Source: Gammaproteobacteria bacterium
GTDB taxonomy: Bacteria; Pseudomonadota; Gammaproteobacteria; Burkholderiales; Rhodocyclaceae
Length of the DNA: 64,000 nucleotides
Direction: 5' to 3'
NCBI GenBank assembly: GCA_018819515.1
Contig: JAHJPX010000003.1
Coordinates: forward strand, 151,282-215,281
Shown: positions 7,294 through 15,661 of the stretch, in pieces
Numbering within the stretch: position 1 is the first letter of the stretch
How the letters are laid out: each line of letters begins with the position of its first letter
Notes under the pieces: generated by a model
What the model was told of the DNA's origin: nothing
What the model saw: the letters and a program-made list of their open reading frames with translations, nothing else
The model's database searches: none
Translations under genes and position numbers: made by a program

Positions 7294-8661
7294 ATGGCCG
7301 AGATACTGAAACGCGCGAAACCGCTGGCGGTGAGTCCGCTGAAGGTGAGCCAGCCCGTCGGGGCGTCGCTGGCCTTTCTCGGCCTGCGCCACGCGATCCC
7401 GATGATGCATGGCTCGCAGGGCTGCACGGCCTTTGGCAAGGTGTTTTTCGTGCGCCACTTCCGCGAGCCGATTCCCTTGCAGACGACGGCGATGGACCAG
7501 GTGTCGACCGTGATGGGCGCGGACGAAAACGTCATCGAGGGGCTGAAGACGATCTGCGAGAAGAACTCGCCCGAGATCATCGGCCTGCCGACCACCGGCC
7601 TGTCGGAGACGCAGGGCACGGACATCCGCCGTCTGGTGAAGAAGTTCCGCGAGTTGCATCCGCAGTTCGACCACATCGCCGTGGTGCCGGTGAACACGCC
7701 CGACTTCACGGGCTCGCTCGAATCCGGCTTCGCGGCTGCGGTGGAGGCGATAGTCGAGTACATGGTGCCTGAGACCAACCACGTCGGGCGCCGCCGCCGG
7801 CAGGTGAATGTGCTGGCGAACTCCTCGCTGTCGCCCGGCGACATCGAGGCGCTCAAGGACTGGATCGAGGCCTTCGGCCTGCGGCCTGTCGTGCTGCCGG
7901 ACATCGGCGATTCGCTCGACGGCCACCTGATGGACGGCAAGTTTTCCGCGCTCACGGTCGGCGGTACGCCGAAGGCCGAGATTGAAACGATGGGCGAGTC
8001 GATTGCGACGCTGGTGATCGGCCGCTCGCTTGACCGCGCGGCGGACGTGCTCAAGCGGCGTACCGCCGTGCCTGACTTCCGCTTCGACCACCTGATGGGC
8101 CTCGATGCCTGCGACGCCTTCACGCAGACGCTGGCGCAGATTTCCGGCCAGCCCGTGCCTGAAAAGATCGAGCGCCACCGCGCCCAGTTGCAGGACGCGA
8201 TGGTCGATACGCACTTCCAGACCGGCTTCGCGCGCATCGCGCTGGCGCTGGACCCGGACCACCTGATCGGTTTCGCGCGCTTCCTCGCCGGCATGGGCGC
8301 GGAGATCGTCGCCGCGGTGTCGCCGGCGCGGGCCGAGGTGCTGGCCGACTTGCCCTGCAACACGGTGCAGATCGGCGACCTCGAAGACCTCGAGAACGCT
8401 GCCGAAGGCGCGCAGCTCGTCATCTCCAATTCGCATGCCGCCGGCACTGCCGAGCGGCTGGGCGTGCCGCTGCTGCGCGCCGGCTTTCCGCAGTACGACT
8501 GGGTGGGCGGCTACGCCCGCCAGTGGATCGGATATCGCGGCGCCCGCCAGGCGCTGTTCGATTTCTCCAACCTCATCCTGGGCCACCACCATGAAGTCCC
8601 TGCCTACCGCTCCATCTTCCGTCCGGTCGAGGAAGCTGGACCTGGCGTGGTCAAGCACTGA
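7294..8661 (+). CDS. nifN: Nitrogenase FeMo-cofactor scaffold subunit NifN
   Basis: 455 residues. The ATG at 7294 gives MAEI, the usual NifN N-terminus; an upstream TTG would add six residues. With NifE it forms the NifEN tetramer on which the NifB cofactor precursor is matured to FeMo-co. Diagnostic stretches are HGSQGCTAFGKVFFVRHFRE (cluster-ligand Cys), TTAMDQVSTVMGADENV, TTGLSETQG, VPVNTPDF, and LLRAGFPQYDWVGG near the C-terminus. Length is normal. nifE, normally immediately upstream, is absent here; instead nifN has its own NifA/sigma-54 promoter and leads an eight-gene operon. Confidence 0.97.
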   Translation: MAEILKRAKPLAVSPLKVSQPVGASLAFLGLRHAIPMMHGSQGCTAFGKVFFVRHFREPIPLQTTAMDQVSTVMGADENVIEGLKTICEKNSPEIIGLPTTGLSETQGTDIRRLVKKFRELHPQFDHIAVVPVNTPDFTGSLESGFAAAVEAIVEYMVPETNHVGRRRRQVNVLANSSLSPGDIEALKDWIEAFGLRPVVLPDIGDSLDGHLMDGKFSALTVGGTPKAEIETMGESIATLVIGRSLDRAADVLKRRTAVPDFRFDHLMGLDACDAFTQTLAQISGQPVPEKIERHRAQLQDAMVDTHFQTGFARIALALDPDHLIGFARFLAGMGAEIVAAVSPARAEVLADLPCNTVQIGDLEDLENAAEGAQLVISNSHAAGTAERLGVPLLRAGFPQYDWVGGYARQWIGYRGARQALFDFSNLILGHHHEVPAYRSIFRPVEEAGPGVVKH

Positions 8662-9091
8662 CACGGTGCCCGCCATGCTCCAGGTCGCCTTCGCCACGGA
8701 CGACCGCGCCAAGGTGAATCAACACTTTGGCGCGTCGGTCGGCTTCGCCATCTATGCGCTCGACGGTGAGCGCGCCAAGCTTGTTTCAGTGGCCGAGTTC
8801 GCCGAGGAGTCGATGGACGGCAACGAGAACAAATTGCCCGCCAAGATCGCGGCGCTGTCGGGCTGCGCGGCGGTGTATTGCCTGGCCGTGGGCGGCTCGG
8901 CGGTTCGGCAGTTGATCGCCGGCGGCGTGCAGCCGATCCGGCTGGAAGAAGAGACGAGCATCGAGCGCCTGCTGGGTGAATTGCAAAAGGCAGTGCGCGA
9001 AGGCGGCGTGCCCTGGGTCGAGAAGGCGCTGGGACGCGACAAGGACGACGGCCGCTTCGCGCGCATGGCGGAGGAGGGCTGGCAGGAATGA
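8591..9091 (+). CDS. nifX: Nitrogenase cofactor carrier NifX
   Basis: 166 residues if the ATG at 8591 is used, which overlaps the nifN 3' end by 71 bp; internal starts at 8666 (GTG) or 8675 (ATG) would remove the N-terminal extension, though other NifX proteins also carry ~20-30 residues before the core. NifX binds and transfers NifB-co/VK-cluster between NifB and NifEN. Visible family features are KVNQHFGASVGFAIY, DGNENKLPAKI and CLAVGGSAVRQLIAGGVQPI. Translation is probably coupled to nifN. Confidence 0.92.
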   Translation: MKSLPTAPSSVRSRKLDLAWSSTDTVPAMLQVAFATDDRAKVNQHFGASVGFAIYALDGERAKLVSVAEFAEESMDGNENKLPAKIAALSGCAAVYCLAVGGSAVRQLIAGGVQPIRLEEETSIERLLGELQKAVREGGVPWVEKALGRDKDDGRFARMAEEGWQE

Positions 9092-9510
9092 TGACCACCA
9101 CGGGTCGTGTGATCCACGTCGCCGGGCCGCTCGTGCAAGTGCGCATCGAGGCGGCATCGGCCTGTTCGAGCTGCGGCACCAAGGGCTCCTGCGCCAGCGG
9201 GCAATCGCGCGCGGTGTGGGTCGAAGCGCCGGAAGGCGTGAGCGCCGGCGACACGTTGAAGATTTCGATGCCCGAACGCGCTTTCAACACGGCGGCGCTG
9301 ATCGGCTATCTGCTGCCGGCGGCTGCCATGCTCGTCGGCGCGGGCATCACCGCCGGCGCGGGCGACGTCGCGGCGGCGGCGGGCGCGCTGGCCGGCCTCG
9401 GCCTCGGCCTGGTGCTGGTGCGCATCCTCGGGCGGCGTGCCGCCACGGCTGACTTTTCCAGCGCTTGTACGACTACAGAACATTCCAACCTCACCGGAGA
9501 CTTTTCATGA
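9088..9510 (+). CDS. rseC: SoxR-reducing system protein RseC
   Basis: 140 residues, ATG overlapping the nifX stop. RseC proteins have an N-terminal cysteine-rich cytoplasmic part (here CSSCGTKGSCASG) and two membrane helices (~residues 70-85 and 90-112: ALIGYLLPAAAMLVGAGIT, ALAGLGLGLVLVRIL). They work with the Rnf electron-transport complex. Its place inside a nif operon suggests a link to Rnf-driven reduction of nitrogenase ferredoxin (inference). The last ~25 residues, after GRRAATADFSS, are encoded by and after dispersed-repeat copy 5, so the native C-terminus may have been replaced. Confidence 0.85.
   Translation: MMTTTGRVIHVAGPLVQVRIEAASACSSCGTKGSCASGQSRAVWVEAPEGVSAGDTLKISMPERAFNTAALIGYLLPAAAMLVGAGITAGAGDVAAAAGALAGLGLGLVLVRILGRRAATADFSSACTTTEHSNLTGDFS
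9433..9456 (-). repeat. Dispersed 24-bp repeat, copy 5
   Basis: Inside the 3' end of rseC, read in reverse orientation, coding RRAATADF. Minus-strand sequence AAAGTCAGCCGTGGCG, GC, ACGCCG. Confidence 0.92.
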
Positions 9511-9980
9511 CCGCCGTAGCCACTCCTGCCGAAACGCGCGATCCGATTTTCGAGACCGACTTCATCAAGGAAATGCTGCGCCAGTTGCGCGCGCTCGACA
9601 GCTACGGTACCTGGGACGGCCAGCCGCCCGAGGCGATCCTCGATCCGCTGGTGCTGACCAAGGAACGCAAGGCGGCGATTCCGCTGGTCGGCGATCCCGA
9701 CGAAGAGGTACTGGCGCGCGTCAAGGCGTTCTACAACGCCATTTCGGTGCTGATCGAGAAGGAGTGCGGAATGATGGCCGTGCCACTGGTGCACCTGACG
9801 CACGAGGGCTTCGGCCGCGTGCTGATCACCGTCGGCAAGCTGGTGGTGCTGGATCGCACGTTGCGTGACGTGCATCGCTTTGGCTTCGAGAGCCTGTCGA
9901 AAGCGAAGACCGAGGCCGACAAGTACCTCTCCGTCGCGCTGGAAATCATCGGCAAGTATCCGGACGTCGCGGGGATGTGA
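9507..9980 (+). CDS. NifX-associated nitrogen fixation protein (DUF269)
   Basis: 157 residues, ATG at 9507 with CGGAGA 6-7 bases upstream; it overlaps the rseC 3' end by 4 bases. It is recognisable as the DUF269/NifX-associated family by FIKEMLRQLRALDSYGTWD, the spaced LVGDPDEEVLARVKAFYNAI and VIT(L)VGKLVVLDRTLRDVHRFGF-like blocks. The family occurs almost only in nif clusters next to nifX and is thought to help FeMo-co assembly or nitrogenase protection; its biochemistry is poorly known. It is part of the nifN operon. Confidence 0.92.
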   Translation: MTAVATPAETRDPIFETDFIKEMLRQLRALDSYGTWDGQPPEAILDPLVLTKERKAAIPLVGDPDEEVLARVKAFYNAISVLIEKECGMMAVPLVHLTHEGFGRVLITVGKLVVLDRTLRDVHRFGFESLSKAKTEADKYLSVALEIIGKYPDVAGM

Positions 9981-9987
9981 GATCGCC

Positions 9988-10197
9988 ATGAGCGACGAAG
10001 AACTGAAAGACCTCGAAAAGGAAGTGAAGCGGCTCAAGCGCATCGCCAGCGAGTGGGCCGGCCAGATGCACGACCTGGTCGAGGAGCGGCTGCCCGCCGC
10101 TTATGAAGAAATCCCGGCCCTGGCGCAATCGACTTTCGATGCGTGCCGCGCCTGGGCCGAAGCGAATTCGCGTTTAACCACTTTGCAGAAAGGATAG
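9988..10197 (+). CDS. CCE_0567-type nif-associated small protein
   Basis: 69 residues, ATG 7 bases after the preceding stop. It is strongly helical: residues 3-30 look coiled-coil-like (EELKDLEKEVKRLKRIASEW), followed by LVEERLPAAYEEIPALAQ. It matches the DUF683/CCE_0567 family of small metal-binding four-helix proteins found beside DUF269 genes in nif clusters. Function is not established; a metal or cluster-handling role in nitrogenase maturation is usually proposed. The fdxB ATG is 3 bp downstream. Confidence 0.88.
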   Translation: MSDEELKDLEKEVKRLKRIASEWAGQMHDLVEERLPAAYEEIPALAQSTFDACRAWAEANSRLTTLQKG

Positions 10198-10200
10198 GAA

Positions 10201-10488
10201 ATGGCTGAAGCAACCGCCGTAACCCGGGGCGGCACGCCCTGGACTCCGCAGTACGTGGAGGGCATCAACCCCAAAGTCTGTATCGGCTGCGGCCGCTGCT
10301 ACAAGGTCTGTCCGCGCGACGTGCTGACCCTGGTCGACCGTGGCGACGATGACGACATGGACGAGGATGATTGGGACGACGAGGACGCCAAGGCCATGAT
10401 GACGGTGAAGGACGCGATGGACTGCATCGGCTGCGGCGCTTGCGGCCGCACCTGTCCGAAGGGTTGCTTCAGCTTCGTCGCGGCCTGA
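10201..10488 (+). CDS. fdxB: Nif-specific 2[4Fe-4S] ferredoxin III (FdxB)
   Basis: 95 residues, AAAGGATAGGAA right before the ATG. It has two [4Fe-4S] motifs: CIGCGRCYKVCPRD (~residues 28-41) and CIGCGACGRTCPKGC (~77-91). Between them is a very acidic insert (DDDDMDEDDWDDEDAK). The N-terminal TRGGTPWTPQYVEGINP block is typical of the nif-specific ferredoxin III family. Likely a dedicated electron carrier for nitrogenase or cofactor synthesis. Embedded in the nifN operon. Confidence 0.95.
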   Translation: MAEATAVTRGGTPWTPQYVEGINPKVCIGCGRCYKVCPRDVLTLVDRGDDDDMDEDDWDDEDAKAMMTVKDAMDCIGCGACGRTCPKGCFSFVAA

Positions 10489-10493
10489 TCGTC

Positions 10494-10817
10494 GTGGCGA
10501 GGCCACAGAAACACGTTTTCGTCTGCTCGCAGTCGCGGCCGCCCAATCATCCGCGGGGTTCCTGCGGCCAAAAGGGCTGCCAGGCCGTGGTGGACGAATT
10601 CATGTTCCAGTTCATGGACCGGCAGTGCTTCGACAAGGTCATGGTCACGCCTTGCGGCTGCATCGGCCCCTGCAATTTGGGACCGAATGTCGTCGTCTAT
10701 CCCGAAGGCATCATGTATGTCGGGGTAAGCAAGGAGGACGTCACCGAGATATTCGAACAGCACTTGCTTGGTGACAAGCCGGTGGAGCGACTCCTCGCCC
10801 CGGCGGGGGTCTGGTGA
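10494..10817 (+). CDS. Shethna-type [2Fe-2S] ferredoxin
   Basis: 107 residues from a GTG at 10494, five bases after the fdxB stop; no ATG fits before the conserved start. It has a thioredoxin-like [2Fe-2S] ferredoxin fold with cysteines in KHVFVCSQSRP, GSCGQKGC, and TPCGCIGPCNLGPNVVVYPEG, the pattern of Clostridium pasteurianum/Azotobacter FeSII-related 2Fe-2S proteins. Some members protect nitrogenase from oxygen by forming an inactive complex; others donate electrons. It may do either here (inference). In the nifN operon, stop overlapping the next gene. Confidence 0.88.
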   Translation: MARPQKHVFVCSQSRPPNHPRGSCGQKGCQAVVDEFMFQFMDRQCFDKVMVTPCGCIGPCNLGPNVVVYPEGIMYVGVSKEDVTEIFEQHLLGDKPVERLLAPAGVW

Positions 10818-11232
10818 GCGAAGCGGCAGGTTGTGCGCCGCGCCTGATCTTGTGTCACAAGCAGAAGAGCAGCGCGCGCACTCGCTTCCTGCGCTTCGCC
10901 GATACGGTGGTGGCCTTTGCGCCCTTGCCGGCGTCGGCGACAGTCGCGGCCGAAACGGGCACCGTACGCCCGCATCCGGTCGCGCCCCTGCGCGCTGCCG
11001 AAGAACGCCTGGCACTGCCCGCCGGCTCGCTGGAAGTCGTGGGCGATTTTTCCTTTGACGTCGATACGCCGGACGGTCCCGTGCCGGTCCTGTTGGCGGC
11101 GTTTACCAGTATCGATCCCCCGTTCGCGGCGGCCGAGGCCGTTGGCGGACGCTTCGTGGCGATTACCGAGGCACGCGGTCTGCCGTCCGTCGAGCTGGAG
11201 TTGCTGCGACGTGCCTACGAGGTGCTGATCGG

Positions 11233-11236
<4 letters not shown>
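10814..11236 (+). CDS. Conserved-type hypothetical at end of nif operon
   Basis: 140 residues, GTG start overlapping the previous stop (GTGA), so translationally coupled. It is rich in Ala/Val/Pro with a probable alpha/beta composition: LILCHKQKSSARTRFLRFADTVV at the start, DFSFDVDTPDGPVPVLLAAFTSIDPPF in the middle, LPSVELELLRRAYEVLIG at the end. It has two cysteines only and no metal motif. I do not recognise the family; position suggests a nitrogen-fixation accessory role. Its stop is convergent with, and overlaps by 4 bases, the histidine kinase stop. Confidence 0.65.
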
Positions 11237-12461
<1,225 letters not shown>

Positions 12462-12465
<4 letters not shown>

Positions 12466-13004
12466 GCAGCCACAGCGTCGGCGACCACGGTCGCGCGGAA
12501 GCGGCAGGTGCGATCACCGGTGCACCAGCAATCGACTTCCTTGACGTGGAACTTCTTGCCTGAAAACGACTCGAGCAACGCCGCGATGAAGCCTTCGTCG
12601 TAAGTACAGACCTCGTAGCTCAACTCGGGCAGCCCGGAACAGTCCAGGTCTTCGGACACGGTCAGCGTCAGTTTGCCGTTGGCCAGGTCCTCTTCCTCGA
12701 CGCGGAGGACGCCGATCGACATGTCCTTGAGGGCGTCCTGCAGTTTGCGCACGAAGACGCCGAGATCGGTCACTTCGCCGATGACGTTATTATAAAAATG
12801 CGTGCCGGCAAGGAAGCCGGCGCGGTAGAAGAGTTCATCTGCCTTTTCGGCGCCGTAATCCTGTTCAAGGATGTCCCGAAAGCAGAATTGCATCAGCCGG
12901 TAAACTTCTACCCGGGTCGTGTAACCCAAGTTGGGGCGTCCCTCGTCGAGATTGCCAAGCAAGTCCCAGAAGAATCCGTACTTGCGATCCGCTGTGTCGT
13001 TCAT
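12462..13004 (-). CDS. V4R-domain (4-vinyl reductase) sensor protein
   Basis: 180 residues from the ATG at 13004, which has a strong AGGAGG 6-7 bases upstream. The C-terminal two-thirds fit the V4R domain: YRAGFLAGTHFY, the SYEVCTYDEGFIAALLESFSG region, and a terminal cysteine cluster VDCWCTGDRTCRF typical of V4R and XylR/bacteriochlorophyll-reductase-type small-molecule or metal binding. Stop and kinase start overlap (ATGA), so it is co-translated with the kinase. It likely senses a ligand or redox state and controls the kinase. Divergent from nifU. Confidence 0.85.
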
Positions 13005-13183
13005 CGTTGCCTCCTTCAGTATCACGGTTACTGAGAATCATACTTAAGACATACATCTTTAGGATACTGCTGTTTAGCACAATGCCATTATGGATTGGAT
13101 TCTAGCGGTATTCAAATGCTTTTGGGGTCCGATTGGACTACTACCTATTGGTGGTGCCTGGTGGCCTCGTGCGCAGGCTGTGT

Positions 13184-13281
13184 TGTAGGGTTCCCGACAT
13201 AGTGCTTCTATCCGCAATGTTCCGTAAATAGCTATTGTCAAACGAGTTTTAGTAATCCGAGTGCGTGGCACGGGCTTTGCA
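13184..13281 (+). promoter_or_regulatory. NifA-activated sigma-54 promoter of nifUS
   Basis: TGGCACG (13266-13272), GGCT, TTGCA (13277-13281) is a textbook sigma-54 -24/-12 element. A NifA upstream site TGT-N10-ACA lies at 13184-13199, about 100 bp before the predicted start near 13293. nifU begins at 13314. The 309-bp gap between the V4R gene and nifU is AT-richer and must also hold the divergent V4R promoter, which I could not pin down. Confidence 0.92.
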
Positions 13282-13313
13282 CTTCTACGGAAAACCCCGT
13301 CCAGGAGAAAGCC

Positions 13314-14207
13314 ATGTGGGATTACTCGGAAAAGGTCAAGGAACACTTCTTCAGTCCGCGCAACGCCGGCGTGCTCGAAGAGGCCAACGGCGTCGGCGAT
13401 GTCGGCTCGATCTCCTGCGGCGACGCGTTGCGGCTCATGCTGAAGGTCGATCCGGACAACGAAACCATCCTCGATGCGCGCTTCCAGACTTTCGGTTGTG
13501 GATCGGCCATCGCATCCAGCTCGGCGCTGACCGAGATCGTCAAGGGAAAGACGCTCGACGAGGCGCTGAAGGTCACCAACCAGGAGATTGCCGATTACCT
13601 CGACGGCTTGCCGCCCGAGAAGATGCATTGCTCGGTGATGGGGCGCGAGGCGTTGCATGCGGCCATCGCCAATTATCGCGGCGAGGTGTGGAAGGACGAC
13701 CACGAAGAAGGTGCGTTGATCTGCAAGTGCTTCGCCATCGATGCGGTGATGATCGAAGAAACCATCCGCGAGAACAACCTTTCGACCGTCGAGCAGGTTA
13801 CCAATTACACCAAGGCTGGCGGCAGTTGTGCTACCTGCCACGAGGGCATCGAGGAAGTCCTGGCCAAGGTCGCCGGTGAGCGCTGCACAGCGCCGGCCGC
13901 GTCTGAGGTCAAGCCGGCGGCTGCCGCGGCGCCGATCAACGGCAAGCCCAAGCTCACCAACTACCAGCGCATGCGCAAGATCGAGGAAGTGATCGAAGCC
14001 GTGCGACCGCAGCTGCAGCGTGACCACGGCGACATCGAGATCGTCGAGGTCGAGGGGCGCAACATCTACGTCAAGCTGCAGGGCGCCTGCCACGGCTGCA
14101 TGATGGAGCACGCGACGCTGGGCGGCATCCAGAGCCAGATTGCCGAAGCGCTGGGCGAGATGGTGCGCGTGCTGCCAGTGAGTTCGCACCGGCCGGCGGG
14201 CCACTGA
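13314..14207 (+). CDS. nifU: Fe-S cluster scaffold NifU
   Basis: 297 residues, AGGAG 7 bases before the ATG. Three-domain NifU: N-terminal IscU-like scaffold with Cys35, Cys62 and Cys106; central permanent [2Fe-2S] domain with Cys137, Cys139, Cys172 and Cys175; C-terminal Nfu domain with Cys259 and Cys262 (GACHGC). It assembles [2Fe-2S] and [4Fe-4S] clusters with sulfur from NifS for nitrogenase proteins. An Ala/Pro linker (~190-212) joins the middle and C-terminal domains. First gene of a sigma-54-controlled nifUS operon; nifS starts 2 bases after its stop codon. Confidence 0.97.
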   Translation: MWDYSEKVKEHFFSPRNAGVLEEANGVGDVGSISCGDALRLMLKVDPDNETILDARFQTFGCGSAIASSSALTEIVKGKTLDEALKVTNQEIADYLDGLPPEKMHCSVMGREALHAAIANYRGEVWKDDHEEGALICKCFAIDAVMIEETIRENNLSTVEQVTNYTKAGGSCATCHEGIEEVLAKVAGERCTAPAASEVKPAAAAAPINGKPKLTNYQRMRKIEEVIEAVRPQLQRDHGDIEIVEVEGRNIYVKLQGACHGCMMEHATLGGIQSQIAEALGEMVRVLPVSSHRPAGH

Positions 14208-14208
14208 C

Positions 14209-15417
14209 ATGACGCCTATCTACATGGACAACAACGCGACGACGGCCTGCGATCCGGCTGTCGTCGAAGCGATGCTGCCGTTCTTCACCGAGCAGTTCGG
14301 CAATGCCTCGTCGATGCACAGTTTCGGCAATAAGGTCGGCTTGGCGCTCAAGGAAGCCCGCGCCCGTGTGCAGGAACTGCTCGGCGCCGAGCACGATTCG
14401 GAAATCGTGTTTACTTCCTGTGGTACCGAGTCGAATTCGACGGCGATCCATTCGGCGCTGAAGGCGCAGCCTGACCGCAATGCCATCATCACCACCGTGG
14501 TCGAGCACCCGGCCATTCTCGCCGTGTGCGACCAGTTGGAGAAGGAGGGCGTCACCGTCCATCGCCTGAAGGTGGACAAGCGCGGCCGGCTCGATCTCGA
14601 CGAATACAAGTCGCTGCTCTCCCCGCGCGTGGCGCTGGTGACGGCGATGTGGGCGAACAACGAGTCGGGCACCATTTTCCCCATCGAGCAGATGGCCGAG
14701 ATGGCGCATGAGGCCGGTGTGATGTTCCACACCGACGCCGTGCAGGCAGTCGGCAAGGTGCCCATCGACTTGAAGAAGAGCAAGATCGGCATGCTCTCGC
14801 TCTCCGGCCACAAGCTGCACGCGCCCAAGGGCATCGGCGTGCTGTATCTCCGTCGTGGCCTGCGTTTCCGTCCGTTCCTGCGCGGCGGCCACCAGGAGCG
14901 CGGCCGGCGGGCCGGCACCGAGAATTCCGCCTCCATCGTCGGCCTCGGCGTCGCGGCCATGCAGGCCAAGGAAGGCATGGCCTACGAGAACACCGAGGTG
15001 AAGCGCCTGCGCGACAAACTGGAAGCCGGCATTCTCGCCCAGGTACCGCGCGCCTTTGCCACTGGCGATACCTCGAATCGGCTACCTAACACCGCGAGCA
15101 TCGCCTTCGAATTCGTCGAGGGCGAGGCGATCCTGCTGCTGCTCAACAAGCAGGGCATCGCGGCATCGTCGGGCTCGGCCTGCACCTCGGGCTCGCTGGA
15201 ACCCTCGCACGTCATGCGCGCCATGGGCATACCCTACACGGCCGCCCACGGCACCATCCGCTTCTCGCTGTCCCGTTACAACACCGAGGCGGAGGTCGAC
15301 CGTGTGATCGAGGCTGTCCCGCCGATCATCGCCCAGTTGCGCAAGATTTCGCCCTATTGGGGTGAAAAAGGACCAAGCGTCCAGCCGGAGGCGGACTTCG
15401 CTCCAAGCTACGCGTAG
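14209..15417 (+). CDS. nifS: Cysteine desulfurase NifS
   Basis: 402 residues, ATG directly after nifU. A PLP enzyme that converts cysteine to alanine plus a persulfide passed to NifU. Features are N-terminal YMDNNATT, PLP lysine 202 in SLSGHKLHAPKG, and persulfide Cys325 in SSGSACTSGSLEPSHV, the class I loop (GSACTS then the PSHV block). Length is standard. Operon partner nifU argues for NifS rather than IscS. Confidence 0.96.
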   Translation: MTPIYMDNNATTACDPAVVEAMLPFFTEQFGNASSMHSFGNKVGLALKEARARVQELLGAEHDSEIVFTSCGTESNSTAIHSALKAQPDRNAIITTVVEHPAILAVCDQLEKEGVTVHRLKVDKRGRLDLDEYKSLLSPRVALVTAMWANNESGTIFPIEQMAEMAHEAGVMFHTDAVQAVGKVPIDLKKSKIGMLSLSGHKLHAPKGIGVLYLRRGLRFRPFLRGGHQERGRRAGTENSASIVGLGVAAMQAKEGMAYENTEVKRLRDKLEAGILAQVPRAFATGDTSNRLPNTASIAFEFVEGEAILLLLNKQGIAASSGSACTSGSLEPSHVMRAMGIPYTAAHGTIRFSLSRYNTEAEVDRVIEAVPPIIAQLRKISPYWGEKGPSVQPEADFAPSYA

Positions 15418-15530
15418 ATAGATTACGTTGAACGACAGGTGGGAACCGGCGCCGTTGGCTCCGGTGCGAGGCTTTGCGGAAAGGTTTCCGATTGCGAAAA
15501 TCGGGTTAGTATCCGCTCTCGCGTTGTGTC

Positions 15531-15616
<86 letters not shown>

Positions 15617-15633
15617 GGCGACAAGAGGCGCGC

Positions 15634-15661
15634 ATTCTATAGGAAAAACACCTGTTGTCAA
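15634..15661 (-). promoter_or_regulatory. Sigma-70 promoter of tRNA-Leu
   Basis: Read on the minus strand: TTGACA (15661-15656), 16 bases, TAGAAT (15639-15634), then a GC-rich discriminator GCGCGCC, as expected for a stringently controlled tRNA gene. The -35 hexamer lies over the first codons of rnr. Confidence 0.75.

Noticed and set aside
8056..8079. Near match to the dispersed repeat within nifN (RRTAVPDF).
   Set aside because: Four of 24 bases differ in the normally constant half, and other NifN proteins have a very similar ERTGVPD stretch at the same place, so the resemblance comes from the protein sequence.
7087..8712. A 541-codon open frame on the strand opposite nifN.
   Set aside because: It mirrors nifN codon by codon, a known effect of high GC at third positions. 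It has no plausible start site, and nifN is certain.
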